A DNA stretch of 64,000 nt from Myxococcales bacterium (lineage in GTDB: Bacteria; Myxococcota_A; Polyangia; Haliangiales; Haliangiaceae), in contig JADJUW010000002.1 of NCBI GenBank assembly GCA_016716835.1, forward strand, positions 830,867 through 894,866, given 5' to 3'. Positions 41,401 to 50,238 of the stretch are shown in pieces (the first letter of the stretch is position 1; the number at the start of each line of letters is the position of its first letter). Position numbers and translations under genes: made by a program. The notes beneath the pieces were generated by a model. That model made no database searches. It was not told the DNA's origin and was given only the letters and a program-made list of their open reading frames with translations.

Positions 41401-41498
41401 GCTGCCCCCGCCGTCGGTGATCGCGTCGATCTTGGATTCGATACCTCCTCGACGACGCCCCAACCAATGGACGCCATCTTGCGCATTGTGCTCGCGCG

Positions 41499-42926
41499 CT
41501 AGGCCGGGGTGCCAAAGAGCGTCGCCATGGTGGCACGCGTGATGGTCACGTCGACGAGTTCGCCGATGGCGCCGACGCCGGAGGGCAAAATCACGCTCTT
41601 GAAGCCGTCGGTGCGGCCCATGAGCTGGGTGGCGTCGCGCTTGGAAGGGCCGTGAATGAGGACGCGCTCGCGGCGGCCGATGTGCTCGGCGAAGATTTCG
41701 CCAGACAGACGTTCTTGCAGTTTCACGATGTCGGCGAGGCGGCGCTTTTTGACGTCGGGCGGCACGTCGTCGGGCAGGTGCTTGGAGGCATAGGTCAGGC
41801 TGCGCTCGGAATACGAGAACATGAACGCGCTGTCAAAGCGCAGGTCGCGCATGAGCTGCAGGGTGAGCTCGTGGTCGGCCTCTGTCTCGCCGCAAAAGCC
41901 GCTGAGAATATCGGTGGAAAAGGCGATGTGCGGCACCGCGGCGCGCAGGCGGCCGACGATGTCGCGAAAATCTGACACGGTGTAGCCACGCTTCATGCGC
42001 GCCAGCACGTCGTCGGAGCCCGACTGCACCGGCAGGTGGACGTACTTGCTGATCTTGTCGTTGCTGGCGATGGCGGCGATGACCTCATCGGTAAAGTCGA
42101 TGGGGTAGGGCGACGTGAAGCGCACGCGCTCGATGCCGTCCATCTCGGCGACCGTGCGCAGCAGCTCAGCAAAGCTAATGTCTTCCCAGACATAGGAGTT
42201 GACGGTTTGCCCGAGGAGCACGACCTCTTTGTAGCCGCGCTCGGCAAACTCGCGCACCTGGCGCAAGATGTCGCGTGGGGCGACGCCGCGCTCGCGGCCG
42301 CGCGTAAAGGGCACGACGCAAAACGTACAAAACTTATCGCAGCCGCGCTGCACGGTGACAAATCCGGAGACGCCGTCGCCACCGATGGCGCCCGAAAGGC
42401 CCTCGTAGGTCTCCGCCTTGTCGAGCTTTACGTCATACAGCGCAGGTCCGGCGACGTCGTCGGCGGCGGCAGGTGTGGCGCGCTGCGCGGCGACGCGATC
42501 GACCAAGTCGGCGAGGCGGCGATAGCTGTCAGGTCCGGCGACGATATCGACGGCGGGCGCGCGCGCGACAATTTTTTCCTTGAGATGCTCGGCCATGCAG
42601 CCGACGATGCCGAGCACTTGGTGCGGCCGCAGCTTCTTGCCGGCGCCGAGCTCGGCAGCGCGCGCGAACACGCGGTCTTCGGCTTTTTCGCGCACCGCGC
42701 AGGTGTTGATCAAGATGACGTCGGCTTGCTCGGCGGAGGTGGTGGTGGCAAAGCCACGCTGCGCCATCACGCTGACCATCAGATCAGAATCGGCGACGTT
42801 CATCTGACAGCCGTAGGTCTCGATGTAGACCGAGCGGACCGGGCCGGTGGTGGCCACGGGCGCGGCCATCGTCGTTACGACGGCGGGCGTCGGCTTTTTG
42901 CCCAGGGGCACGAGCTTGCTGGTCAC
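41499..42926 (-). CDS. miaB: tRNA-2-methylthio-N6-dimethylallyladenosine synthase
   Basis: A 475-residue radical-SAM methylthiotransferase that adds the methylthio group to i6A37 of tRNAs reading codons that begin with U. The N-terminal UPF0004 domain supplies Cys40 (YGCQMN), Cys76 (INTCAVRE) and Cys110 (VGCMAE) for one 4Fe-4S cluster. The radical-SAM triad is Cys196, Cys200 and Cys203 (RGCDKFCTFC). The C-terminal TRAM domain is present (about residues 405-470). YIETYGCQMNVADSDLM is diagnostic of MiaB rather than RimO. The first 30 residues are non-conserved, so a later ATG (residue 20) may be the true start. Confidence 0.95.
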   Translation of the reverse strand: MTSKLVPLGKKPTPAVVTTMAAPVATTGPVRSVYIETYGCQMNVADSDLMVSVMAQRGFATTTSAEQADVILINTCAVREKAEDRVFARAAELGAGKKLRPHQVLGIVGCMAEHLKEKIVARAPAVDIVAGPDSYRRLADLVDRVAAQRATPAAADDVAGPALYDVKLDKAETYEGLSGAIGGDGVSGFVTVQRGCDKFCTFCVVPFTRGRERGVAPRDILRQVREFAERGYKEVVLLGQTVNSYVWEDISFAELLRTVAEMDGIERVRFTSPYPIDFTDEVIAAIASNDKISKYVHLPVQSGSDDVLARMKRGYTVSDFRDIVGRLRAAVPHIAFSTDILSGFCGETEADHELTLQLMRDLRFDSAFMFSYSERSLTYASKHLPDDVPPDVKKRRLADIVKLQERLSGEIFAEHIGRRERVLIHGPSKRDATQLMGRTDGFKSVILPSGVGAIGELVDVTITRATMATLFGTPA

Positions 42927-43050
42927 CGGCCGGTGCTAGCACAGCAGCGCCCCAAATGCGAGCCGTATCATTTGCCGCCCTCGCCAAAAAAACGCAGAAT
43001 TTCAACAGCTTGGGTAGTCGCACGGCATCCTGGTTTGGCATGCTCGCGGC

Positions 43051-43764
43051 ATGGGGTGGTGGCTCTTCTTTCCAACGGCGACGGGCGCTAGCGCCGCCGC
43101 GGTAACCGCCATGTTCGCGACCAGGCATCCCAGCCGTTCCATCACCTTGGCATTTCTGATGGCGATGCTGGCGACCTTGGTGTTGCTGCGGCAGCTCCCG
43201 AGCATGGCGCGCACGGCGCACGAGGCGGGGCGCCTGGTGCGCGCGACCGGCCTATATCGCTGGGTGGCGCGGCTGACCGTTCGTCGCGACGCCGCCATGC
43301 GCGCCCAGCTTTGTCTCGCCGCCGTCGCGATGGAACGCGGCGACCTCGCGCTGGCGAAGCGGCAGCTCGAGGCCTGTCGCGCGGCCGCTTCAACTTCGCC
43401 AGCCGCGCAGGCGGTATGGCAGAACAACCTCGCCTATTTGGCCTTGCGCCAAGGCGATGGCACGCCCGAGACGCTCGACGGCGCGCGCGCCAGTTGGCAA
43501 CGGTTTCCCCACGTCGACGGGTTTGCGCATACCTACGCCTTGGCCTGCCTGCAGGCGGGCCAGGTCGACACCGCGATCGCCGTGCTCGAGGCCATGGCGC
43601 CAGGCAACGCCGACACGTCGTTGCGGGCTCAACGCGCATGGGATTTGGGGCGCGCGTGGATGGCGGCCGGTCAGCCCGGCTATGCGGCGCGCTATCAGGC
43701 CGAGGCCATGACGCTATGGGCCGGGGGCGATGCCGTGCCGTGGTATGCGGCCGGCAAGCCGTGA
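43051..43764 (+). CDS. Membrane protein with TPR-like soluble domain
   Basis: A 237-residue protein with two N-terminal hydrophobic helices (about residues 4-22 and 30-48) and a mainly helical soluble region. The helices pair as in tetratricopeptide repeats: LAAVAMERGDLALAKRQLEA, QNNLAYLALRQGDGTPETLD, ALACLQAGQVDTAIAVLEAM, then AWDLGRAWMAAGQPGYAARY. TPR proteins scaffold complexes. It converges on pilS with 8 bp between the stops. No specific family recognised. Confidence 0.7.
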   Translation: MGWWLFFPTATGASAAAVTAMFATRHPSRSITLAFLMAMLATLVLLRQLPSMARTAHEAGRLVRATGLYRWVARLTVRRDAAMRAQLCLAAVAMERGDLALAKRQLEACRAAASTSPAAQAVWQNNLAYLALRQGDGTPETLDGARASWQRFPHVDGFAHTYALACLQAGQVDTAIAVLEAMAPGNADTSLRAQRAWDLGRAWMAAGQPGYAARYQAEAMTLWAGGDAVPWYAAGKP

Positions 43765-43772
43765 GTTCGCGG

Positions 43773-45467
43773 TCAGCCGATGATGGCGGGTGACGACTCA
43801 CTTGCCGGATCGCGCCGGCGCGCGGGGAGCGCAAAGCGAAACTTGGTGCCACGCTGAGGATCGCTTTTTACCTCGATGACGCCCCCATGTTCGGAAATGA
43901 TCGCGTGGCAAATCGCCAGGCCCAGCCCCGACCCGGTGTTCTTGGTCGTAAAAAAGGGTTCGAAGATATGCGCCACCACCTCGGGCGGAATGCCGATGCC
44001 GTCGTCGATGACCTCGACGACGTTGGTGGCACCCTCCGCGAAGACGTTGATGGTGACGTTGGCAGGCTGGCGGCCGGCGACCGCGTCGACGGCATTGCGC
44101 AGCAGGTTCCACACGACCTGGCGGATCTGCCCGGAATCGGCGCGCACCAACGCGGGCTCGCAGCGCCCCAGCTCGATGCTGACGCCGTCGTTGCCGCGAT
44201 CTTGCTTGAGCACGAAGACAATTTCGCGCGCCAAGTCGCCGAGGTCAAAGGTGACCGCCTCGCGCGGCCGTGGGCTGGCATAGGCCAGCAGCTCGGTGAT
44301 CAACTCGTTGAGCCGATCGATCTCGCGCACCACGATGGTCATCAGCGTCTTGTCGTCCTCGGTGCGTTGCGGCGTGTCCTTGAGCAGCTCGATCGAGCCC
44401 GAGATTGAGGCGAGGGGGTTGCGAATTTCGTGCGCCACGCCGGCGGCGACGCGGCCGAGCGTGGCCATGCGCTCGGTGCGGCGAAATTGCTCCTCCATCG
44501 AGCGCAGCTCGGTGAGATCTTGAAAGTTGATGACGCGGCCCACGATATGGTTGTGGACGTCGCGCAGCGGCGAGATCGAGATGCCCAGGGTGAGCGGCTG
44601 CGGCGATCGCGGGATGGTTAGGTCGGCGCGGCGCAGGGAATCACCAGGCGCGAGCGTTTGGGCCAGCGCGACGATGCCGGGCAGGATCTCCTCGATGGGC
44701 GCCTCCGCCGTTGTCAGCGGATTCACGCCGAGGATTTCGCCGGCCGCATCGTTGATGGTGAGCGTCTTCCAATCGGGCGCGACCGTCACCAGGCCCGAGG
44801 TCAGCGAGCGAATGATGTCTTGATGCAGCGTAAAGAGGTCGGCGATGACCTGGCGCTCGCTCGCGAGCGACGCCGTGGTGTGTTGCAGCTGGTCGCCCAG
44901 CATGAACGAAAGCACGCCAACGCCCAAGATGGCGATGGTGGCCAGGCTCAGGCTGCGGCCAAACTCCGAGGCGGCCTGCGCCCAGGGTTCGACATTGGGC
45001 AGCATCGGCAGCCAGTCGAGGTGTTGGCGCGCGATCACGGCTACCACGCCATTGAGCAGGATGGCGAGCAACGTGGTGGAGACGGCGCCGCGGCGCAACA
45101 TCATCACGCCGCCGGCGACGACCGAAATCGCATAGAGAAACGTATAGGCGCTGAGCGTGCCGCCAGTGATGAGGACAATGACCGAGGTGATGACGAGGTC
45201 GCCGATGAGCTGCGGCCACAGCAGGCGCTCGGGATCGGCGCCGCGCCGCAACGCCACCGCGAGCCCAATCGAGGCGCCGTAGGTGGCGACGATGAGCGCC
45301 GACATGACGACCCAGGCAGGGGCGGAGGGGCTGCCATCGCCAAACCACCACAGCCACAGCGTGAGGCCGAGCACCATGGACAGCACCACGACGCGCACCA
45401 GCATGAGCCAGCGCATGCGGCTGGCCAGGTCGCTGTTTAGCTGCGGCGGCACGGTGAGCCGCGCCAT
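43773..45467 (-). CDS. pilS: PilS-like PAS-domain sensor histidine kinase
   Basis: A 564-residue kinase started at ATG 45467. About six transmembrane helices (residues 18-185) are followed by a PAS domain (about 215-330, LTSGLVTVAPDWKTLTINDA). The H-box is GRVAAGVAHEIRNPLASISG. N-, G1- and G2-boxes follow (NLLRNAVDAVAG, VIDDGIGIPPE, GSGLGLAICHAII). It lies next to pilC-pilT-pilB, as pilS does in many type IV pilus loci, where it tunes pilin transcription through PilR. No pilR is in the window, which ends this strand's run here. An upstream frame overlapping pilC has no membrane or family features, so the internal ATG was used. Confidence 0.85.
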   Translation of the reverse strand: MARLTVPPQLNSDLASRMRWLMLVRVVVLSMVLGLTLWLWWFGDGSPSAPAWVVMSALIVATYGASIGLAVALRRGADPERLLWPQLIGDLVITSVIVLITGGTLSAYTFLYAISVVAGGVMMLRRGAVSTTLLAILLNGVVAVIARQHLDWLPMLPNVEPWAQAASEFGRSLSLATIAILGVGVLSFMLGDQLQHTTASLASERQVIADLFTLHQDIIRSLTSGLVTVAPDWKTLTINDAAGEILGVNPLTTAEAPIEEILPGIVALAQTLAPGDSLRRADLTIPRSPQPLTLGISISPLRDVHNHIVGRVINFQDLTELRSMEEQFRRTERMATLGRVAAGVAHEIRNPLASISGSIELLKDTPQRTEDDKTLMTIVVREIDRLNELITELLAYASPRPREAVTFDLGDLAREIVFVLKQDRGNDGVSIELGRCEPALVRADSGQIRQVVWNLLRNAVDAVAGRQPANVTINVFAEGATNVVEVIDDGIGIPPEVVAHIFEPFFTTKNTGSGLGLAICHAIISEHGGVIEVKSDPQRGTKFRFALPARRRDPASESSPAIIG

Positions 45468-45504
45468 CGAGCGCGACACGCTGCTGCTGCGCGCGGGCGC
45501 CTTG

Positions 45505-46713
45505 TTATTCCTTGCCGACACTGCCGGCGAGGGTGAAGATTGGCAGGTACATCGCGACGATGAGGCCACCGACCACGATGCCGAGGAAGGCCATCATCAT
45601 CGGCTCGATCAGCGCCGTCATGCCGGTCACCGCGGCGTCGACTTCTTCTTCATAGAAGTCGGCGATCTTGTTGAGCATTTGGTCGAGCGCGCCGGTTTGT
45701 TCGCCAACGCCGATCATCTGAATCACCATGGGCGGAAACACGTTGGCCTCCGCGAGCGGCCCGGTCATATCGTGGCCTTCGGAGATCTTGCCGCGAGCGT
45801 AGAGGATGCCATTGCTGACCACGGTATTGCCGGCGGTCTTGGCGCAGATATCAAGGGCGTCCAAGATCGGCACGCCCGAGGAGAGCAGGGTGCCCAAGGT
45901 GCGGGTAAAGCGCGCGACGACGATCTTGCGCAAGACATCGCCGATCACCGGCAGATTGAGCAAGATCCGATCGGTCACCGACTTGCCGCTAGGCGTGCGC
46001 CGATAGGCCTTGACCAGCATGATCGTGCCGATGACGCTGCCAATCATGAGGTACCAGTAGGAGGCAAAGCTGCGCGAAATGCCGATGACGATTTCGGTCG
46101 GCTTGGGCAGCTTGGCGCCAGGAAAATCTTTGTACATCTTTTCGAAGGCCGGGATGACCTTCATCATCATGACGGCGATGACGCCGAACGCGACCACCAA
46201 GACGCCGATGGGATAGACCATCGCGCTCTTGAGCTGCGCCTTGAGCTTGACGTTCTTTTCGATGTAGCTGGCGAGGCGATTGAGAATCTGGTCGAGAATA
46301 CCGCCGACTTCGCCAGCCGCCACCAAGTTGACATAGAGCTCGTCAAAGATTTTAGGGTGCTTGCGGAGCGCCTCGGAAAAGGTGGTGCCGCTTTCGATGC
46401 TGCCCTTGACTTGCAGCAAGATGCCGCCGAACACCTTGTTAGGCGACGCGTTCGAGAGGATTTCCATGCACTGCACCAGCGGCAAGCCGGCGTCGATCAT
46501 GGTGGCGAGCTGGCGCGTGAAGATCTGAAGGTCTTTCGGATCGACGCCGGTGCCGAATTGAATGGAGATCTGCTTGGGCTCTTTTTTGATCTTCTTGATC
46601 GTTAGATTCTCGTTGCGTAGCCGGGTTGCCACGGCGCCCTCGTCCGCGGCCTCCATAACGCCCTTGCGAACGTCGCCGCCCCGTGTCGTCGCTTCCCAAA
46701 TATATTTGGCCAT
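45505..46713 (-). CDS. pilC: Type IV pilus inner-membrane platform protein PilC
   Basis: A 402-residue protein with two T2SSF repeats (about residues 70-195 and 270-395), each ending in hydrophobic helices. Key segments are FTRQLATMIDAGLPLVQCME (first repeat) and FTRTLGTLLSSGVPILDALD (second). PilC is the inner-membrane platform on which the PilB and PilT motors act. It starts 9 bp after pilT ends and overlaps the region immediately before pilS, consistent with an operon. Confidence 0.95.
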   Translation of the reverse strand: MAKYIWEATTRGGDVRKGVMEAADEGAVATRLRNENLTIKKIKKEPKQISIQFGTGVDPKDLQIFTRQLATMIDAGLPLVQCMEILSNASPNKVFGGILLQVKGSIESGTTFSEALRKHPKIFDELYVNLVAAGEVGGILDQILNRLASYIEKNVKLKAQLKSAMVYPIGVLVVAFGVIAVMMMKVIPAFEKMYKDFPGAKLPKPTEIVIGISRSFASYWYLMIGSVIGTIMLVKAYRRTPSGKSVTDRILLNLPVIGDVLRKIVVARFTRTLGTLLSSGVPILDALDICAKTAGNTVVSNGILYARGKISEGHDMTGPLAEANVFPPMVIQMIGVGEQTGALDQMLNKIADFYEEEVDAAVTGMTALIEPMMMAFLGIVVGGLIVAMYLPIFTLAGSVGKE

Positions 46714-46722
46714 AATGTCTCC

Positions 46723-47829
46723 TTATGTCCGCTTCACGGGTGCTTGCTGCTGACCGCTGCCCAGGGAGTTGGACACCATGGTCTTGAGTTCATCGACATC
46801 GCCGGAACGCGCGATGGCTTCTTCCAGCGTGATGGTCTTCTTGGTGAGATGTTCCATCAAGGCCTGATTCATGGTTTGCATGCCGAACTTGGTCTGGCCG
46901 ATCTGCATCTGCGAGTAAATCTGGTGCAGCTTGTCCTCTCGGATGAGGTTGCGAATGGCGGGATTTGGCACCATCACCTCGGCGCAAAGCACGCGCCCCG
47001 AGCCCGACGCCCGCGGCACCAGCGACTGACAGATAACCCCTTCGAGCACGAACGAGAGCAGCACGCGCACCTGGGCCTGCTGCTCGGAGCTGAAGACGTC
47101 GATGATGCGGTTGATGCTCTGGATGGCGGTGTTGGTGTGGAGGGTGGCAAAGGCCAAGTGGCCGGTTTCCGCAATGGTCAGCGCGGCCTCGATGGTCTCG
47201 ATGTCCCGCATTTCGCCAATGAGCACGCAATCGGGGTCTTGCCGCAAGATGTACTTGAGCGCGCGCTTATACGATTGGCTATCCGCGCCAATCTCGCGCT
47301 GGTTGACCAGGCTGTTCTTGTGCGGATGGATAAACTCGATCGGGTCTTCGATGGTGAGAATGTGGTTGCGATGGCGTTGGTTGATGCGGTCGATCATCGA
47401 CGCCAGCGTCGTGCTCTTGCCCGAGCCGGTTGGCCCGCACACCAAGATGAGGCCGCGCGGCCGTTCGCACAGCTCGGCGACAACCGGCGGCAGCCCAAGT
47501 TCTTCGAGCGGCACGATATTAAACGGCACGATTCGAAACGCACCCGCGACCGCACCACGCTGCATGTAGATGTTGGCGCGAAAACGCGCCAGGTTCTTCA
47601 CGCCAAACGAAAGATCGAGCTCTTGGTCCTCTTCGAAGCGCAGCTTCTGGGCGTCGGTAAGAATTGAGTAGCAGAGTTGCTTGGTATCAATCGGCGAGAG
47701 CTGCTCGGTGCGCAGCGGCACCAGGTCGCCGTCGATGCGCAATTGCGGAGTCGAGCCGGTGGTGACGTGCAGGTCGCTGGCACCCTTATCGATCATCGCC
47801 TTGAGGAGCTGGTGAAGTGTGGGTGGCAT
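46723..47829 (-). CDS. pilT: Type IV pilus retraction ATPase PilT
   Basis: A 368-residue hexameric ATPase that depolymerises the pilus, powering twitching or social motility. Walker A is GPTGSGKST (residues 132-140). The Asp box and Walker B follow (LTIEDPIEFIHPHKNSLV, then VLIGEMRDIETIEAAL), and the PilT-specific AIRNLIREDK lies near the C-terminus. Length is normal. It is 2 bp after pilB and 9 bp before pilC. Confidence 0.96.
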   Translation of the reverse strand: MPPTLHQLLKAMIDKGASDLHVTTGSTPQLRIDGDLVPLRTEQLSPIDTKQLCYSILTDAQKLRFEEDQELDLSFGVKNLARFRANIYMQRGAVAGAFRIVPFNIVPLEELGLPPVVAELCERPRGLILVCGPTGSGKSTTLASMIDRINQRHRNHILTIEDPIEFIHPHKNSLVNQREIGADSQSYKRALKYILRQDPDCVLIGEMRDIETIEAALTIAETGHLAFATLHTNTAIQSINRIIDVFSSEQQAQVRVLLSFVLEGVICQSLVPRASGSGRVLCAEVMVPNPAIRNLIREDKLHQIYSQMQIGQTKFGMQTMNQALMEHLTKKTITLEEAIARSGDVDELKTMVSNSLGSGQQQAPVKRT

Positions 47830-47831
47830 GC

Positions 47832-49526
47832 TTAGTCCTCTACCGTGCAGCGCAGGACCTCTTCGGGCGTCGTCATGCCCTCGATGATCTTTTTGATGCC
47901 CGCGATGCGGAGGCTGTCGGTGCCCTCCCGAATCATCTGGGTTTTAAGTTCGGCGGCCGAGGCGCCTTGCAGCACCAGCTCCTTGAGGCCCTCGGTGAAG
48001 GGCATCACCTCGTAGAGCGCGACGCGGCCCTTGTAACCGGTGCCGCCGCAAACGGTGCAGCCCTTGCCGACCATGAGGTTGGCGCGGGCGATTTGTTCTT
48101 CGGAAAACCCGAGGTCGTGCAGCGCCTCGGGGTGCTTTTCGGCCGGCTCCTTGCACTCGACGCAGACGCGGCGCGCGAGGCGCTGCGACATAACCAGGTT
48201 GAGCGCGGCGGTGACCAAGAAGGGCTCGATACCCATGTTGAGCAGACGCGACACCGTGGCCGGCGCGTCGTTGGTATGCAAGGTGGAGAGCACCAAGTGG
48301 CCCGTCAGCGCGGCCTTAATCGCGATTTCGGCGGTTTCAAAGCCGCGAATCTCACCGACCATGATGATGTTCGGATCTTGGCGCAAGAATGACCGCAGCG
48401 CCGCCGCGAAGTTGAGGCCGATGTCTTCGTGCATCTGCACCTGGTTGATGCCGGCGAGATTGAATTCGACCGGATCCTCGGCGGTGGAGATGTTGCGCGA
48501 CACCGTGTTGAGCTCAGAGAGCGCCGAGTACAGCGTGGTGGTCTTGCCCGAACCGGTGGGGCCCGTGACGAGCACCATGCCGAACGGCTTTTTGATCGAC
48601 TTTTTAAAATCGTCGAGCGGCTTTTGGTCAAAGCCGAGCTTGGTCATGTCGAGCTGCAGGTTGCTCTTGTCGAGCAAACGCAAACAGATCTTCTCGCCGA
48701 ACAGGGTTGGGAGCACCGAGACGCGGTAATCCATCTCCTTGTTGCCACCCAGCTTGAGCTTGATCCGACCGTCCTGCGGCAGGCGGCGTTCGGCGATGTC
48801 GAGCATCGCCATGATCTTGATCCGGCTGGTGATGGCGTTCTTGAGCTTCATCGGCGGCCGCATCTCTTCGCTGAGCATGCCGTCGACGCGATAGCGGACG
48901 CGAAACGATTTCTCGTAGGGCTCGATATGAATATCTGAGGCCTTCTTCTTGATGGCCGAGAGCAAGATGGCGTTGCACAGCTTGACCACCGGCGCGTCGT
49001 CCGCCTGCTTCTCGAGGTCGAGCACGTTGACGTTGTCTTCGTCCATGCTGGCGTAGTCGACGTCGTCGACGTTGATGTCGCCCAGCATTTCGTCGATGTT
49101 GAACTGCTTCTCGTAATACTGCGCGATCGCCTCGGCGACCGCGGTCTCCGACGCCACGACGGGCTCGATGTTGTATTGCGTGAGGAACTTCAGCTCATCG
49201 ATGGCATAGATGTTGGATGGATCCGCCATCGCCACCACCAAGGTCGCGCCCTTGCGCGAGATCGGCAGCACCTGGTGCTTCTCGCACATTTCTTTCGACA
49301 GCAGCTTGATCACGGCCGGGTCGATCTCAAGGCCGGCGAGGTCGACGGTCTGCAGGCTGTACTGCTTGGCGACGAACTGCGTCAGCTGTTGGTCCTTGAC
49401 GTACCCGAGCTGCAGCAGCGCCTGACCAAGGCGCTTGCCGGTGCGCTTGGCCTCATCTTGTGCTTGTTGTAGTTGCTGCAAGGACACGACTTTCTCGCGT
49501 ACCAGCAGCTCGCCAATTCTACTCAT
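47832..49526 (-). CDS. pilB: Type IV pilus assembly ATPase PilB
   Basis: A 564-residue extension motor. The N-terminal MshEN-type domain (about residues 1-150, with LGQALLQLGYVKDQQLTQFV) is followed by the core ATPase. Walker A is GPTGSGKTTT, the Asp box is STAEDPVEFNLAGINQVQ and Walker B is IIMVGEIRGFETAEIA. The zinc-binding tetracysteine of PilB/GspE is present as CVECKEP and CTVCGGTGYKGR. It heads the pilB-pilT-pilC run. About 130 bp separates it from the next gene upstream, where the promoter should lie. Confidence 0.96.
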   Translation of the reverse strand: MSRIGELLVREKVVSLQQLQQAQDEAKRTGKRLGQALLQLGYVKDQQLTQFVAKQYSLQTVDLAGLEIDPAVIKLLSKEMCEKHQVLPISRKGATLVVAMADPSNIYAIDELKFLTQYNIEPVVASETAVAEAIAQYYEKQFNIDEMLGDINVDDVDYASMDEDNVNVLDLEKQADDAPVVKLCNAILLSAIKKKASDIHIEPYEKSFRVRYRVDGMLSEEMRPPMKLKNAITSRIKIMAMLDIAERRLPQDGRIKLKLGGNKEMDYRVSVLPTLFGEKICLRLLDKSNLQLDMTKLGFDQKPLDDFKKSIKKPFGMVLVTGPTGSGKTTTLYSALSELNTVSRNISTAEDPVEFNLAGINQVQMHEDIGLNFAAALRSFLRQDPNIIMVGEIRGFETAEIAIKAALTGHLVLSTLHTNDAPATVSRLLNMGIEPFLVTAALNLVMSQRLARRVCVECKEPAEKHPEALHDLGFSEEQIARANLMVGKGCTVCGGTGYKGRVALYEVMPFTEGLKELVLQGASAAELKTQMIREGTDSLRIAGIKKIIEGMTTPEEVLRCTVED

Positions 49527-49658
49527 CGGCTATTTGTCCCCATCGTAAAAAATGGTAACGCGTTGATTCCAATAGAGTCAAACGCCGGGGGCTCAACCTG
49601 GCTGTAGGATAACCGGGCTTATGTAAGCGCGTCGCGCGCGGCGCGCTAGGTTGTCGCG

Positions 49659-50228
49659 CTAATTGCTGCTGGCAACCGAGACATTAATTTCGTATTTGCC
49701 GGTCGCGCCGCCGATAGGGCGAATGCGCAGAAAATATACGCCCGAGGTGAGATTGTCGGTCTCGATGGTGTAGGTGCCGGGTGCGGTTTCGGTGGCAGCC
49801 GCGACCACGGTTTGATTCGCAGCCAAGATGCCAGCCTCGACGGTTAGCCCCGCAAGGGTCTTGACCTCACCAATGATGATGTCGTTATTGGTTTCGACGA
49901 CGATCTTAAATAAGTCGACGTCGTTCGACGGGCACAGCTCGATGCCCAGCAGGCGGAAGTTGTCGCCGACCGCCGGGATGCCGGTGTCGTAGGCCGATTG
50001 GATGTTGTCGTTGGGCTCGGTGCCGTCGGTGCCTTCGCAGTTGCCGTCGGGGACAAACACCGCCTCGCATACGCTGACGTTGTCGTCGCGGCGCGTGCAC
50101 TCGTACCCTTCGGGGCAGAACGGCTGCTGGCCGGCGCAACGAAACGGATTGTTGCCGAGATCGGGGTCGTACGGGTTGCAGCTCGCGACGACGAGGGCGA
50201 AGGGAAGCGTAAAAAATAGCTTGGTCAT
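49659..50228 (-). CDS. Lipoprotein with pre-peptidase C-terminal (PPC)-like domain
   Basis: A 189-residue protein starting at ATG 50228 with lipobox LVVAS-C. A Cys-rich segment (FRCAGQQPFCPEGYECTRRD) comes first, probably disulfide-bonded. A PPC-like beta-sandwich follows (about 75-185: EPNDNIQSAYDTG, then DVDLFKIVV and SGVYFLRIRP). PPC domains usually flank secreted proteases or act as carbohydrate- or protein-binding modules; here the domain stands alone. It begins 10 bp after the stop codon of the upstream TPR gene on the same strand, so they probably share a transcript. Function unknown. Confidence 0.75.
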   Translation of the reverse strand: MTKLFFTLPFALVVASCNPYDPDLGNNPFRCAGQQPFCPEGYECTRRDDNVSVCEAVFVPDGNCEGTDGTEPNDNIQSAYDTGIPAVGDNFRLLGIELCPSNDVDLFKIVVETNNDIIIGEVKTLAGLTVEAGILAANQTVVAAATETAPGTYTIETDNLTSGVYFLRIRPIGGATGKYEINVSVASSN

Positions 50229-50238
50229 GGGCGTTGCC

